Positions 35,227 through 44,698 are shown, counted from the stretch's first letter. The stretch is 64,000 nt of DNA from Streptomyces sp. Mut1 (GCF_030719295.1 NZ_CP120997.1:3286001-3350000), one strand, 5' to 3'. The notes: generated from the letters alone by a model not told the origin. Translations and numbers: made by a program.

Positions 35227-36024
35227 ATGGCGACGCTCCCGAATGCACTTCGTTCACCGGCCGATGCCGGGCTGGAACTCCCGCCCGGCACGCTCGTGGA
35301 CACCACGATCGACGAGACCTGGCACGAACCCCTCCTCTGGTACGCGGACGGGCCCGCGACCCCCGGGGTCTGGGCCGAGCTGCGCACCGCCGGGCGGCCG
35401 GCCGGTCTGCTGCCGGTCCTGGTCGACGGCGGCAGGCGTGCCGCGTGGCCGGAGGACTGGGACCTGGACCCGGCGAGTACGTCGTATCCGGGCGATCATG
35501 ACGCCGAGACCGTGCTGACCAGGGCATGGGAGGCGCACGAGAGCGACGAGCCGGGTCTCGTGGACTCGGACGGCGCGTGGCCGGGCCTGGCGCCGAGCCC
35601 GTCCGAGGCGGGACCGGACGAGCCGGACGCCCTCGCGGCCGAGATCGCGGACCAGCTGACCGCTCCGGGGAGCCCGATGGCGGGGATACGGATCGCGCTG
35701 GTCCCCGCGCGCCGCAGCGCGGACATACCGGCGGCGATCGGCTGGTCCGGCCCGGCGAATCATGAGAACGACGTGGCGAGGCTCAGCGCAGTGCTGCGCT
35801 CCTGGGAGGACCGGTACGGGGCCCGGGTCCTCGTGCTCGGGTTCGACACCCTGGTGCTCTCGGTGAGCCGCCCGCCCACGACGCTCGCCGAGGCGGAGGC
35901 GCTGGCGGCGGAGCACTTCGCGTTCTGCCCGGACAACATCCAGCAGTCCAGCCTCGACACGCTCCGCGCGTACGCGGAGACGGCGCTCCTCAAGCAGGAG
36001 ACGTGGGCGTTCTGGTGGGACTGA
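35227..36024 (+). CDS. DUF4253 domain protein
   Basis: 265 residues. The C-terminal half carries the DUF4253 pattern (VLRSWEDRYGARVLVLGFDTLVLSVSRPP, then AEALAAEHFAFCPDNIQQS and the final WAFWWD). The N-terminal half is variable. Function unknown; the family is common in Streptomyces and often sits near toxin/immunity or regulator genes. ATG at 35227 chosen. Confidence 0.85.
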   Translation: MATLPNALRSPADAGLELPPGTLVDTTIDETWHEPLLWYADGPATPGVWAELRTAGRPAGLLPVLVDGGRRAAWPEDWDLDPASTSYPGDHDAETVLTRAWEAHESDEPGLVDSDGAWPGLAPSPSEAGPDEPDALAAEIADQLTAPGSPMAGIRIALVPARRSADIPAAIGWSGPANHENDVARLSAVLRSWEDRYGARVLVLGFDTLVLSVSRPPTTLAEAEALAAEHFAFCPDNIQQSSLDTLRAYAETALLKQETWAFWWD

Positions 36025-36066
36025 GCCGGGCCACCCCGCCCCGCACCACCGTGGACCAGATCCTGC

Positions 36067-36082
36067 ATTGGTCTTGACCAAT
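36067..36082. promoter_or_regulatory. DasR-like (dre) operator before the surface-protein gene
   Basis: ATTGGTCTTGACCAAT is a perfect 7-2-7 inverted repeat and matches the dre core TGGTCTAGACCA except at one central position. DasR is the N-acetylglucosamine-responsive GntR regulator of chitin use in Streptomyces. The site is 75-90 bp before the start codon at 36157. Confidence 0.7.
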
Positions 36083-36156
36083 TTTCGCGAGTATGGGAAT
36101 GATGACCGGAGTCGCCACAGAACCTTCATAACTGCTCCGCGGGAGAACCACGCACT

Positions 36157-37425
36157 ATGCGCATACCCACCACTGCCGCCCTCGCGGCGCTCGGCGGTGC
36201 CCTCGTCCTCGGGCTCACCGTCGCTCCGGCCGCCCAGGCCACCCCCGCCCCGGCGGACTGCACCACGGACGCCTTCGGGGTCGCCGGCAAGTACGGCGAG
36301 TTCGTCCTCGGGGACGACGTCCACTCGCCCGACGCGGAGGGCGCGGTGGCCGTCGGCGGCAACGCGGACTTCCGGGGCGGGTTCAGCGTGGCCAACGAGC
36401 TGTCGGCCGCCGAGGTCGACGCGCTGCCCGGCCGGGCGTCGCTCGTCGTGCGCGGTGACCTGCTCAACGGCGGTTCCGCGACCGTCGTGATGAAGGGCAA
36501 CGCGGTGGTCGGCGGCCAGGTCAAGGACCGTGCCGTCGAGCTGCACAACGGCAGCTTCAGCCAGAAGGCCGACCTGATCGACTTCGACGGCGAGTTCGCC
36601 AAGCTGCGGTCCTACTCCGCGGCGCTGGCCGGGGAGTCCGCGACCGCGGGCACCGAGGTGCGGCTCGACGGCGACCGGCTGACGCTGACCGGCACGGACA
36701 GCGGACGCAACGTCTTCTCCGTACCGGCGGACCGGCTGGAGAAGGCGAAGGAGGTCTTCATCAAGGTCCCGGCCGGGGCGACGACGATCGTCAACGTCAG
36801 CGGCCAGGAGTACGACATGGCGACGGCCCGCACGACGGGCTTCTTCCTCTCGGGCGGACAGGACTTCGTCCTGGACGACAAGCTCCAGAGCGCGTCCGGC
36901 GGCGCGGTCCGGGCCAAGCTCCTGTGGAGCTTCCCGGACGCCACGAAGGTCGTCAAGAACAGCCAGGCCGCCTGGCCGGGCAGCGTGCTCGCGCCCCACG
37001 CCCACCTGGAGCTGGGCACGGCCGCGCCGGTCAACGGCTCGGTGTGGGTGGCCTCGCTGCACGGCTCGGGCGGTGCGGAGACGCACCACTTCCCGTTCAC
37101 GGGCTGCCTGCCCGAGGTTCCCGGTACGGAGACCCCGTCGCCCAGCACGACCCCGAGCGGTACGCCCGGGACGACGCCCCCGGCGACCGGCACGCCGTCG
37201 GCCTCGGTGACCCCGCCGTCCGGCAGCGCCACCCCGTCCGACACCCCGTCGGGCTCCGCGACGCCGGGCGCCCCGGCCCCGTCCGCCAGCCCCTCGCAGC
37301 CGGGTGAGGGCGACCTGGCGACGACCGGCAGCAGCAACATGATCCCGATCACCATCGGCGGCGCCGCAGTCGTCGCCGCGGGTGCGGGCCTGGTCGTCAT
37401 GGCCCGCCGCCGCAAGCGCGCCTGA
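36157..37425 (+). CDS. Choice-of-anchor A surface protein with LAXTG sortase signal
   Basis: 422 residues. Order: signal peptide (about 1-28, ending PAAQA), choice-of-anchor A domain (about 38-325, GGNADFRGGFSVANEL, PGSVLAPHAHLEL), Pro/Ser/Thr-rich stalk (about 330-385), then LATTG, a hydrophobic segment and RRRKRA. LAXTG is the signal used by class E sortases of Streptomyces, so the protein should be covalently linked to the cell wall. Related domains occur in adhesins. A dre-like operator upstream suggests control by DasR. Confidence 0.9.
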   Translation: MRIPTTAALAALGGALVLGLTVAPAAQATPAPADCTTDAFGVAGKYGEFVLGDDVHSPDAEGAVAVGGNADFRGGFSVANELSAAEVDALPGRASLVVRGDLLNGGSATVVMKGNAVVGGQVKDRAVELHNGSFSQKADLIDFDGEFAKLRSYSAALAGESATAGTEVRLDGDRLTLTGTDSGRNVFSVPADRLEKAKEVFIKVPAGATTIVNVSGQEYDMATARTTGFFLSGGQDFVLDDKLQSASGGAVRAKLLWSFPDATKVVKNSQAAWPGSVLAPHAHLELGTAAPVNGSVWVASLHGSGGAETHHFPFTGCLPEVPGTETPSPSTTPSGTPGTTPPATGTPSASVTPPSGSATPSDTPSGSATPGAPAPSASPSQPGEGDLATTGSSNMIPITIGGAAVVAAGAGLVVMARRRKRA

Positions 37426-37444
37426 CCCCGGCGGGACGCGGCCC

Positions 37445-38347
37445 TCAGGACGACTTCACGAGATCCCTGAGGGCCGCGATCCGGTCGCGGACCCGGGGGC
37501 CGGACGGATCGGCCTGCGGGTCGGCCCCGGCGGGCTCCCGGCAGCCCCGGCACAGCCCGTCCGGCAGCGCGTCGACCGGCCCCGGGACGCCGCACTCCAC
37601 GCACTCCACCTTGGCCGGATGCGTGACGCCACCGGCCCGCTCCGGGGCGGGGCGGTAGACGGGCGGAAGCTTGTCGCCCAGGCGACGGCGGACGAACCCG
37701 AAGGGCGCCTCCACCGAGGCGGGCAGCCCGGCGGTGAGCGTACGGACGAAGTAGCCGACGTCCACGCCACGGGCGAACCACTGCTCGGCGAGGGGTTCCA
37801 GGGCGACGCAGTGGGCATGGGAGAGCGCGAGCCGCGTATCGACACGCCCGAGTTCGGCCAGGGCGAGGTACGCGGTCGAGCGCCCGCCCTCCTCCGGATC
37901 GGCGACGCGCTGCGCGGGCACGGCGGAAGCGGCCGGAGCCTCCACAGGCGCCGGTGCGGGTGCGGGCGCCGCGACCACGGACTCGACCTCCGGCGCGACC
38001 ACCGTCAACGAGCCCAGAAACTCCGCCCACCACTCGTTGTCGTGGGCGGTCCGCGACCAGAACGTCCGGAAAACCCACCGCACTTGGCCCTGCCCGTCCA
38101 CCAAGGCGCACCGCACGCGCCGCAGATGCCCGGCCACGGAGAGCGCGGTCATCGCGGAGGCCACGGCCTGCTGCCCGTACAGCGGGATCTGCTTGGCGAG
38201 AGCCTTGACGCTCATCACGGCCCCTTCGGGCAGCCGCTCGACGAAGGCGGCGATGTAGCGCTCGCGCAGCGGCAGCGAGGCGAAGTCATCGGGGCGGGCC
38301 GGATGTTGAGCGGGCACGGCACGCTTGCCGTAGCCGGACTGGGCCAT
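37445..38347 (-). CDS. MarR-like helix-turn-helix protein with zinc-ribbon-like C terminus
   Basis: 300 residues. A winged-helix region (MSVKALAKQIPLYGQQAVASAM, LSVAGHLRRVR) precedes an Ala/Pro-rich linker and a helical domain. Near the end lies ECVECGVPG ... GLCRGCRE, a CxxC pair set that can bind zinc. Streptomyces relatives are usually called MarR-type regulators, but the zinc ribbon is unlike MarR itself. The ATG at 38347 is chosen; it converges with the surface-protein gene. Confidence 0.75.
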   Translation of the reverse strand: MAQSGYGKRAVPAQHPARPDDFASLPLRERYIAAFVERLPEGAVMSVKALAKQIPLYGQQAVASAMTALSVAGHLRRVRCALVDGQGQVRWVFRTFWSRTAHDNEWWAEFLGSLTVVAPEVESVVAAPAPAPAPVEAPAASAVPAQRVADPEEGGRSTAYLALAELGRVDTRLALSHAHCVALEPLAEQWFARGVDVGYFVRTLTAGLPASVEAPFGFVRRRLGDKLPPVYRPAPERAGGVTHPAKVECVECGVPGPVDALPDGLCRGCREPAGADPQADPSGPRVRDRIAALRDLVKSS

Positions 38348-38805
38348 GGGGCATGGGGTGGGACTAAAGTTCTGAACAACCACGAGATCGGCTCTTTCTG
38401 TGGTGGTCGAGCTCTGGCCAGACCCCGGCAAGGCTTGAGAGGCCTCGTCGGGGTCGTTTGATTTCCCGCACCGTAAGCAGTGGCCACGCTGCGTCGCAAG
38501 CCGTCACCATTAGTCATACATGCAGACCGTGACGGGTCAGGGAGGTCGGGAGGGTTTCCCCAACCCCGTCTCTACCCACCCATCAAAAGAAGGCGCTCGA
38601 ACCTCGGGGCTCGCATCTCGAAGCCCGAGTCCCGAGCCTCAAGCCTCGGGCCGCCCACACCCCTCGTACGCTCGAACGAGTGAACCGCCCACCCCGGTCC
38701 ACGGTCCCGAGACCCGAGACCCGAGCTTCGGGCGGAGTGACATGATCGAAGCGAGCTGAATCCGAGAGCGGGACACCCACGCAATACACCCACGAGGGGG
38801 CCACA
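38348..38805. other. Intergenic region with degenerate CCCGAG repeats
   Basis: 458 bp without a gene. From about 38590 to 38740 the sequence is built of scattered short copies of CCCGAG/CTCGGG, including ACCCGAG directly repeated near 38711-38724. They can fold on each other. Promoters for the flanking divergent genes must lie here. Confidence 0.6.
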
Positions 38806-40332
38806 GTGCGGGATCAACTCCTTGGAAGTCGGTACCGGTTGGTGCGGCGGCTCGGTGAGGGCGGCATGGGTGAGGTCTGGGAGGCGCAGGACGAGAAGCT
38901 GGACCGGCGGGTCGCGGTCAAGCTGATCTCGTTACTCGCGGGAGGCGGAAGCCGGGGCAGAGAGGCGCGCGCCCGGTTCCTGCGCGAGGCCCGGCTCACG
39001 GCCCGCCTCCAGCACCCGCACATCGTGACCGTCCACGATCTCGGCGAGAGCGGCCCCGAGACCGGCAACGCCCCGTTCCTGGTGATGGAACTGGTCAGGG
39101 GCGAAGGGCTGGATGCCAAGCTGGAGCGGGGCGCCATCGACCCGCAGGACGCGGCCCGCTGGGGCGCCGAAATCGGCGAGGCCCTGGCGGAGGCACACGC
39201 GGCGGGCGTCCTGCACCGCGACATCAAGCCGTCCAACATCTTCATCACGCACACCGGCACGGTGAAGGTCCTCGACTTCGGCGTAGCACGCGCGGCCGAC
39301 CCGTACGCCACCGCCGACCGCCTCACCCAGACCGGGTTCATCGTCGGCACGCCCCCGTACATGGCTCCCGAGCAGGCACGCGGCCACCCGGAACCGGGCA
39401 GCGACCTCTACGCGCTGGGCTGCCTGCTCTTCGAACTGCTCACCGCCCGCCTGCCGTTCCAGGCCCCCGACAGCATCGGCTACCTGACGGCCCACCTCAC
39501 CGACGAACCCCCCGCGCCCAGCTCGATCCGGCCGGGCCTCCCCTCCTCCTGGGACACACTCGTACTGAAGCTCCTCAGCAAGGACCCGTCCGAGCGCCAC
39601 ACCACGGCCGCCGACGCCTCCCGGGCCCTGCGGCGGCTCGACGCGGCGGCACCCACGAAGGTGCTGCCGCCACCGCGGGACGCGCCGCGCAGGCCGCCCG
39701 CCGCCGCCAAACACACACCCGTGGGCGGGCCCTGGCTGCCGGGTGGGGTCTGGCTGTTGACCGTGGTGGCGACGGCCATCCTGGTCTCGGTCAACATCGA
39801 CGGCCACGGAGACGACGGAGACGCGGCGAGCGGCGCCCTCGTCGTCGGCCTCGCCACGGCCTGGCTCGTCGGCCATTTCGTCGTCATGTCACGGCCGGCA
39901 TGGCGTACGAGCGTGACAAAAGTGACCCGCTTCGCCCTGCCCCTGCTCCTGCTGGCCGTCTACGCCGTGGCGGTCACGAGCAATGCCGAAGCCCCTTGGC
40001 CTCACGGGCCCTACTGGGTGGCCGTGAGCATCTCGACGGCCGCCCTGACGAGCCTTCTGGCGTTCTCCGCCGCTCTGACCGACCGGACCGGGCACGGACT
40101 CCGCAGGGCGGGCTACACCCTTGCGGCCCTCAACACCATCGCCGTCCTCGACACCGTCTTCCAGCAGACGGGCATCGCCGTCACGGTCTCCCCGCACATC
40201 ACCTTCGTCGCCCCGCAACCGGTCTCGGCCGGTGTGGCCGTCCTGGCCGTCGCGGTGTACTGCGTCCGCGAGATCGCGACCCGCCGGTCAGCCCCGGACG
40301 CTCAGCGCTTCTCCCAGACCGAGGTGTCGTAG
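38806..40332 (+). CDS. Transmembrane Ser/Thr protein kinase (Hanks type)
   Basis: 508 residues. Kinase domain about 9-265: glycine loop GEGGMGEVW, VAVKLI with the ATP Lys, HRDIKPSN catalytic loop, DFGVA, and GTPPYMAPEQ. After a Pro-rich linker come about six hydrophobic segments (305-495), with no extracellular PASTA domain, so the kinase is anchored by a polytopic tail. The GTG start is preceded by GAGGGGG. Codon 43 is TTA (38932-38934), the rare Leu codon read by the bldA tRNA, so translation should be developmentally limited. Its 3' end overlaps the next, convergent gene by 31 bp. Confidence 0.93.
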   Translation: MRDQLLGSRYRLVRRLGEGGMGEVWEAQDEKLDRRVAVKLISLLAGGGSRGREARARFLREARLTARLQHPHIVTVHDLGESGPETGNAPFLVMELVRGEGLDAKLERGAIDPQDAARWGAEIGEALAEAHAAGVLHRDIKPSNIFITHTGTVKVLDFGVARAADPYATADRLTQTGFIVGTPPYMAPEQARGHPEPGSDLYALGCLLFELLTARLPFQAPDSIGYLTAHLTDEPPAPSSIRPGLPSSWDTLVLKLLSKDPSERHTTAADASRALRRLDAAAPTKVLPPPRDAPRRPPAAAKHTPVGGPWLPGGVWLLTVVATAILVSVNIDGHGDDGDAASGALVVGLATAWLVGHFVVMSRPAWRTSVTKVTRFALPLLLLAVYAVAVTSNAEAPWPHGPYWVAVSISTAALTSLLAFSAALTDRTGHGLRRAGYTLAALNTIAVLDTVFQQTGIAVTVSPHITFVAPQPVSAGVAVLAVAVYCVREIATRRSAPDAQRFSQTEVS

Positions 40333-41687
40333 CGGTAGTAGTACTCCGGCCGCCCCGCGATGCTGCTAGTACGGAACGGCTTGCCGCCGTCGTCGATGCG
40401 CAGGATGCCCTTGCGGCCGCCGCTGCTCCACTCCAGCTCCAGGTACCAGCTGACGTCGTGGCCCTCCACATGCGCGTCCAGGTCGAAGACCTCCACATCG
40501 CGGGACGAGACCTGGAACGGGAAGTCCTTCGCGGGCACGACCTGGTCGCCCTGGGTGCCCGCCACCGGGGTCAGCGTGGGCCGGTTGCTGTCCAGATCGA
40601 TATCGAAGGACTGGGGCTCGATACCGCTTCCGCAGCCCTCGCCCATGGAGAACGCGGGCCGTTGCAGGGGCGCCCGCTGACTCAGCACGCGCACATGCAG
40701 GTCGGTCAGCACGACGGCCTCCCGCGAGGTGCCCTGCACGGTCAGCTCCAGCTTCATGGCGCCGCCCTCCACCCCGCCGAGCGAACGCGCCCAGCCCCGG
40801 GTGCTGGTGGGCGAGGGCGGGGGCGGCACGGTGCCCGGGTCCTGGGTGAGCAGATAGAACTGCCCGCAGGGCTCCTCCCAGTTGTACGAGCTGATGGTGA
40901 CGGTCGGCGGGGCTCCGGTGCCGCTCCCGGTGGTGGCCGACGCGGAGACGGAGGACCGCGCGGTCGGGCCGGCCGCCTCGGTGCTGCTCGCGGATTCACT
41001 GGCCTTCGCCGACGCGGAGGCGGAGGTGGACGCGGAAGGGCTCTGCGGCGACTCGGAGACGGCGTCCGCCCCCTTGCCCTCCTCCGTGCTCCGCCCGCCG
41101 GGCATCTCGACGGCGGCGTCCGAGCCGGTCTCCTTGAGCTGCCCGACGACGACGGCGGTGGGCACGGTGAGCGCGACGACCGCTGCGGCGGCGAGCAGCA
41201 CCCGCGTACGGGCGGAGGCGCGGCGCCAACGCGAGGAGCGCTCGGGGGCAGGGTGTTCGGGGGTGACCTCGGGGGCCGGTTCGGGCGCGGGCGCGGCGGG
41301 CGCGGGCTCGACCGGTACCGGAACTTCCGATTCCGGCACTCGCTCCGGTTCCGGCACCCGCTCCGATTGCGGCACCGGTACCGGCTGCGGCTCCGCGACG
41401 GGCGTGTCCGGCGCGGGCGCGGCGTCCGGCTTCCCCCGCCGCCGCGCCGCGTCGGCGAGGATCCACCGGCGGTGCAGGTCCACGAGTTCGTCGTCCGTGG
41501 CCCCGCAGAGACGGGCGAACCGGTCCACGGAGGCGTACTCACTGGGGACCGCGTCCCCGTTGCAGTACCGGTGGAGCGTCGACGTGCTGACGTGCAGCCT
41601 TCCCGCCAGCACGCCGTAACTGCGTCCCGAACGGTCCTTCAGTTTCTTCAGCAGGCCCGCGAAATCCTCGGCCTCCGGCGTCGCCAC
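40302..41687 (-). CDS. XRE-type HTH protein with one membrane segment and extracytoplasmic domain
   Basis: 461 residues. The N-terminal HTH (YGVLAGRLHVSTSTLHRYCNG, then ASVDRFARLCGATDDEL) is followed by a Pro/Glu-rich linker, one membrane helix (about 163-182, VLLAAAAVVALTVPTAVVVG), a Ser/Ala-rich stretch and a C-terminal domain of about 200 residues outside the cell with paired Cys (EEPCGQF, GEGCGSG). This one-component layout could carry an outside signal to DNA. It converges on the kinase gene and overlaps it. Confidence 0.85.
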   Translation of the reverse strand: MATPEAEDFAGLLKKLKDRSGRSYGVLAGRLHVSTSTLHRYCNGDAVPSEYASVDRFARLCGATDDELVDLHRRWILADAARRRGKPDAAPAPDTPVAEPQPVPVPQSERVPEPERVPESEVPVPVEPAPAAPAPEPAPEVTPEHPAPERSSRWRRASARTRVLLAAAAVVALTVPTAVVVGQLKETGSDAAVEMPGGRSTEEGKGADAVSESPQSPSASTSASASAKASESASSTEAAGPTARSSVSASATTGSGTGAPPTVTISSYNWEEPCGQFYLLTQDPGTVPPPPSPTSTRGWARSLGGVEGGAMKLELTVQGTSREAVVLTDLHVRVLSQRAPLQRPAFSMGEGCGSGIEPQSFDIDLDSNRPTLTPVAGTQGDQVVPAKDFPFQVSSRDVEVFDLDAHVEGHDVSWYLELEWSSGGRKGILRIDDGGKPFRTSSIAGRPEYYYRYDTSVWEKR

Positions 41688-41860
41688 TACGGCGTTCCCC
41701 CTCCTGGTCGTCCCGGATCACCGTTCCAGGGACGTGGAATCTGCCCAGGTCACAGTACGCGCAGGCATTCCAGCATCCCCAATGGTGTGGCGGGCGTTGC
41801 GGCCGGAATCCGCCGTGCCGCAAGCTCGAATCACACCACAGCGACCGGGGGACCGACGCA

Positions 41861-41959
41861 GTGCGAACGCTCTTCCGCATCGAGTTGACCGATGCGCTGG
41901 CGATCGGAGTGGTGATCGTGACGACAGCGATCGTCCTGCTCCTGATCTGCCACAACTGA
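41861..41959 (+). CDS. 32-residue single-span membrane peptide
   Basis: GTG start with GGGGGA nine to ten bases upstream. The product begins MRTLFRIELTDALAIG and continues as a single hydrophobic helix ending LLLICHN. The gene lies 55 bp before the DUF4232 lipoprotein gene and on the same strand, so both may share one transcript. Function unknown; the size and topology resemble small membrane regulators. Confidence 0.55.
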   Translation: MRTLFRIELTDALAIGVVIVTTAIVLLLICHN

Positions 41960-42014
41960 CCAAAGCTCAGTTCAGCCCGCACCACACACAAGACCACCTA
42001 CGGGGAGATCCACC

Positions 42015-42725
42015 ATGCGCAGCAACCGCATCCGCACCACCGTTCTCGCAGCCACCGCCCTGCTCGCGGCGCTCTCGCTCACGGCATGCAACGGGGACGA
42101 CGTCACCGACACCGGCAAGCCGGCCGCGAGCCCGACGGCGGACCAGGACGGCGGCCAGTCGAAGGAGCCCTCGGCGCCGGCCAAGGACTCGACGTCCCCG
42201 ACCGACACCGAGTCCGAACCGGCCGCCGACGCCAAGCCGAAGGTCCCTACCGCGGACCCGGCCACGAAGACCAAGGCCCCGGCCACCGACAGCAAGCCGA
42301 AGACCGCCGTCACCTGCGACGGCTCGAACACGAAGGTCACCGTCACGAAGGTGAGCCGCCCGGTCAACCACCTGCTGCTCACGGCCACCAACACGGGTGA
42401 CCGCCCCTGCTACGCGTACTACGCGCCGATGCTCCGCTTCGACGGCGCGCAGGCCGTGTTCCAGGTCAACCGGGACAGCCAGCCTCAGGCCGTGGTGACG
42501 CTCGACCCGGGTCAGTCGGCGTACGCGGCGATCAGCCTGACCGGCGAGCCGAACGGCAAGAAGCCGTTCACGAGCAAGCACCTCGGGGTCACCTTCGCCG
42601 ACCGGAGCAACGGCCCGGTCAACTCCTCGACGGCCGAGCTGACGCTGCCCGGCACGACGTACTGGGACGACAACGGCTTCGTCACCTACTGGCAGAGCGA
42701 GATGGACGACGCGCTCACCTACTGA
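42015..42725 (+). CDS. DUF4232 lipoprotein
   Basis: 236 residues. Lipobox LTAC after a clear signal peptide, a ~65-residue Thr/Ser/Lys-rich linker, then the DUF4232 beta domain (VTCDGSNTKVTVTKVSRP, LTATNTGDRPCYAYYAP) with two Cys likely to form a disulfide. It should sit on the outer face of the membrane. The role of the family is unknown. Confidence 0.9.
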   Translation: MRSNRIRTTVLAATALLAALSLTACNGDDVTDTGKPAASPTADQDGGQSKEPSAPAKDSTSPTDTESEPAADAKPKVPTADPATKTKAPATDSKPKTAVTCDGSNTKVTVTKVSRPVNHLLLTATNTGDRPCYAYYAPMLRFDGAQAVFQVNRDSQPQAVVTLDPGQSAYAAISLTGEPNGKKPFTSKHLGVTFADRSNGPVNSSTAELTLPGTTYWDDNGFVTYWQSEMDDALTY

Positions 42726-42800
42726 CCGGACGGCCCGAATCCGCCGCCCCCGCCTGCCCCCCTGCCCCGCCTCTCCCGCCGATCCCGGCGAGGGGGCGGG

Positions 42801-43484
42801 TCAGGCGTTGGCAGCCTCGCTCAGGACCCGGGCGAGTTCGCCGGGGCGGGTGGCCATCGGCCAGTGGCCCGAGTCGAGGTCCACGTACTCGACCCGGGTG
42901 GCGCGGGCCAGCTCGGGAATCTCCCCGGCGGCGATCCACTCCTTGGCCTGGGCCGGGGTGAACTCGGGGCAGACCACCACGACGGGGATGTCGAAGCGGC
43001 GCTCGTCGGTCAGCCGCACGACTCCCCTGGCGACGGCCTCGGGGACGGAAACGGCGGCCGCAGCGAAACGGTCCCGGGCCGGCTGGTCCAGGTCCGCGGC
43101 GTCCGGCCCCTCGAAGGGACCCCACCCAGGGAAGGGCATGACGCCGCCCTCGATCGCGAAGAAATCGGCGTAGGCCCGCCCGTCGGCGGCGGGGAAGCCG
43201 CCGATCAGAGCGACCTTGGCCACCTTCTCCGGCCGTGCGTCACCGGCCATCCAGGCCAGGGTCGACGCTGCGGAGTGCCCCACCACCAGAGGCTTCCCGG
43301 GCGCCGCGTCCACCGCGGCGAGCACCGCTGCCAGCTGGTCGTCGAGCGTCGCGGAGACGGCGCCGTCACCCTGCCCCGGCAGCGTGAGCGGCACGGGACG
43401 GTGGCCGAGCCGGGTGAGTTCGGGCACGACGTCGTCCCAGGCGGATCCGTCGAGCCACAAGCCGCCGATGAGCAGGATGTCCAC
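42801..43484 (-). CDS. Alpha/beta hydrolase
   Basis: 227 residues, alpha/beta-hydrolase fold. The nucleophile elbow is VVGHSAAS (Ser), an early strand and oxyanion region is LLIGGLWLDGSAW, and the C-terminal His lies in DSGHWPMATRPGELA. Substrate unknown. GTG start. Monocistronic, between the DUF4232 gene and hemB. Confidence 0.88.
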   Translation of the reverse strand: MDILLIGGLWLDGSAWDDVVPELTRLGHRPVPLTLPGQGDGAVSATLDDQLAAVLAAVDAAPGKPLVVGHSAASTLAWMAGDARPEKVAKVALIGGFPAADGRAYADFFAIEGGVMPFPGWGPFEGPDAADLDQPARDRFAAAAVSVPEAVARGVVRLTDERRFDIPVVVVCPEFTPAQAKEWIAAGEIPELARATRVEYVDLDSGHWPMATRPGELARVLSEAANA

Positions 43485-43633
43485 AGCGGTTCTCCCGGAG
43501 AGTCGTCGGATCTGGTGGCCGGCACGCTACCGGGAGGCTCTGACACCGGGCCCCGGACAGCTCGCGACCCGGCGCACCCGCTTTCGGCCCCGGGCGGCTC
43601 TCATGGCCCTGATCGACTGGCCGTAGCCGGCCC

Positions 43634-44629
43634 TCAGCCCCGCAGCCGCTGCGCGACCTCCGTCGCCCAGTACGTGAGGATCATCTGCGCACCCGCCCGG
43701 CGGATGCCCGTCAGGCTCTCCAGGATCGCCGCGTCCCGGTCGATCCAGCCCTTCTCCGCCGCGGCCTCGATCATCGCGTACTCGCCGCTGATCTGGTACG
43801 CGGCGACCGGCACGTCCGACGCCTCGGCGACCTTCGCCAGGATGTCCAGGTACGGGCCGGCCGGCTTGACCATGACCATGTCCGCGCCCTCTTCGAGGTC
43901 GAGCGCCAGCTCGCGCAGCGACTCGCGGATGTTGGCCGGGTCCTGCTGGTAGGTCTTGCGGTCGCCCTTGAGCGAGGAGCCGACGGCCTCGCGGAACGGG
44001 CCGTAGAACGCGGAGGAGTACTTCGCGGTGTACGCGAGGACCGACACGTCCTCGTGGCCCGTCTGGTCCAGCGCGTCACGGATGACACCGACCTGGCCGT
44101 CCATCATGCCGCTGGGGCCGACCACATGGGCGCCCGCGTCGGCCTGCACCTGGGCCATCTCCGCGTACCGCTCCAGCGTCGCGTCGTTGTCGACACGGCC
44201 GTCCTCGGTCAGCACACCGCAGTGGCCGTGGTCGGTGAACTCGTCCAGGCACAGGTCCGACATGACGAGGAGATCGTCGCCGACCTCCTCGCGCACCGCG
44301 CGCAGCGCGACCTGGAGGATGCCGTCCGGGTCGGTGCCCGCCGTGCCCCGGCCGTCCTTCTTCCCGTCCAGCGGCACACCGAACAGCATGATCCCCGAGA
44401 CGCCGGCCGACACCGCGTCCACGGCGGCCTTCCGCAGGGTGTCCAGGGTGTGCTGCTGCACGCCGGGCATGGCCGAGATGGCGACCGGGGTGTCGATGCC
44501 CTCGCGCACGAACGCGGGCAGGATCAGGTTCGCCGGGTCGAGCCGTGTCTCGGCGACCATCCGCCGCATCACGGGGGTCGTCCGCAGCCGCCGGGGGCGG
44601 GAGCCGGGGAAGTTTCCGTACACAGTCAT
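43634..44629 (-). CDS. hemB: Delta-aminolevulinic acid dehydratase (porphobilinogen synthase)
   Basis: 331 residues; condenses two 5-aminolevulinates to porphobilinogen. Schiff-base Lys are in [14 protein letters not shown] and [12 protein letters not shown]. The metal-site region reads [14 protein letters not shown]: it keeps two of the three Cys of zinc enzymes, with Asp in place of the second. It follows the rex-hemACD operon on the same strand but is separated from it by a strong terminator, so it needs its own promoter. Confidence 0.97.
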   Translation of the reverse strand: MTVYGNFPGSRPRRLRTTPVMRRMVAETRLDPANLILPAFVREGIDTPVAISAMPGVQQHTLDTLRKAAVDAVSAGVSGIMLFGVPLDGKKDGRGTAGTDPDGILQVALRAVREEVGDDLLVMSDLCLDEFTDHGHCGVLTEDGRVDNDATLERYAEMAQVQADAGAHVVGPSGMMDGQVGVIRDALDQTGHEDVSVLAYTAKYSSAFYGPFREAVGSSLKGDRKTYQQDPANIRESLRELALDLEEGADMVMVKPAGPYLDILAKVAEASDVPVAAYQISGEYAMIEAAAEKGWIDRDAAILESLTGIRRAGAQMILTYWATEVAQRLRG

Positions 44630-44698
44630 CCTTCGAGACTAGACCCGTACACCTCACGCTCTTGCCGACACCTCTGCCGGGAAAGCGGCCGGAACACG

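Noticed and set aside
38590..38740. CCCGAG-rich stretch considered as a CRISPR or iteron array
   Set aside because: The units are short, irregularly spaced and have no spacers of constant length.
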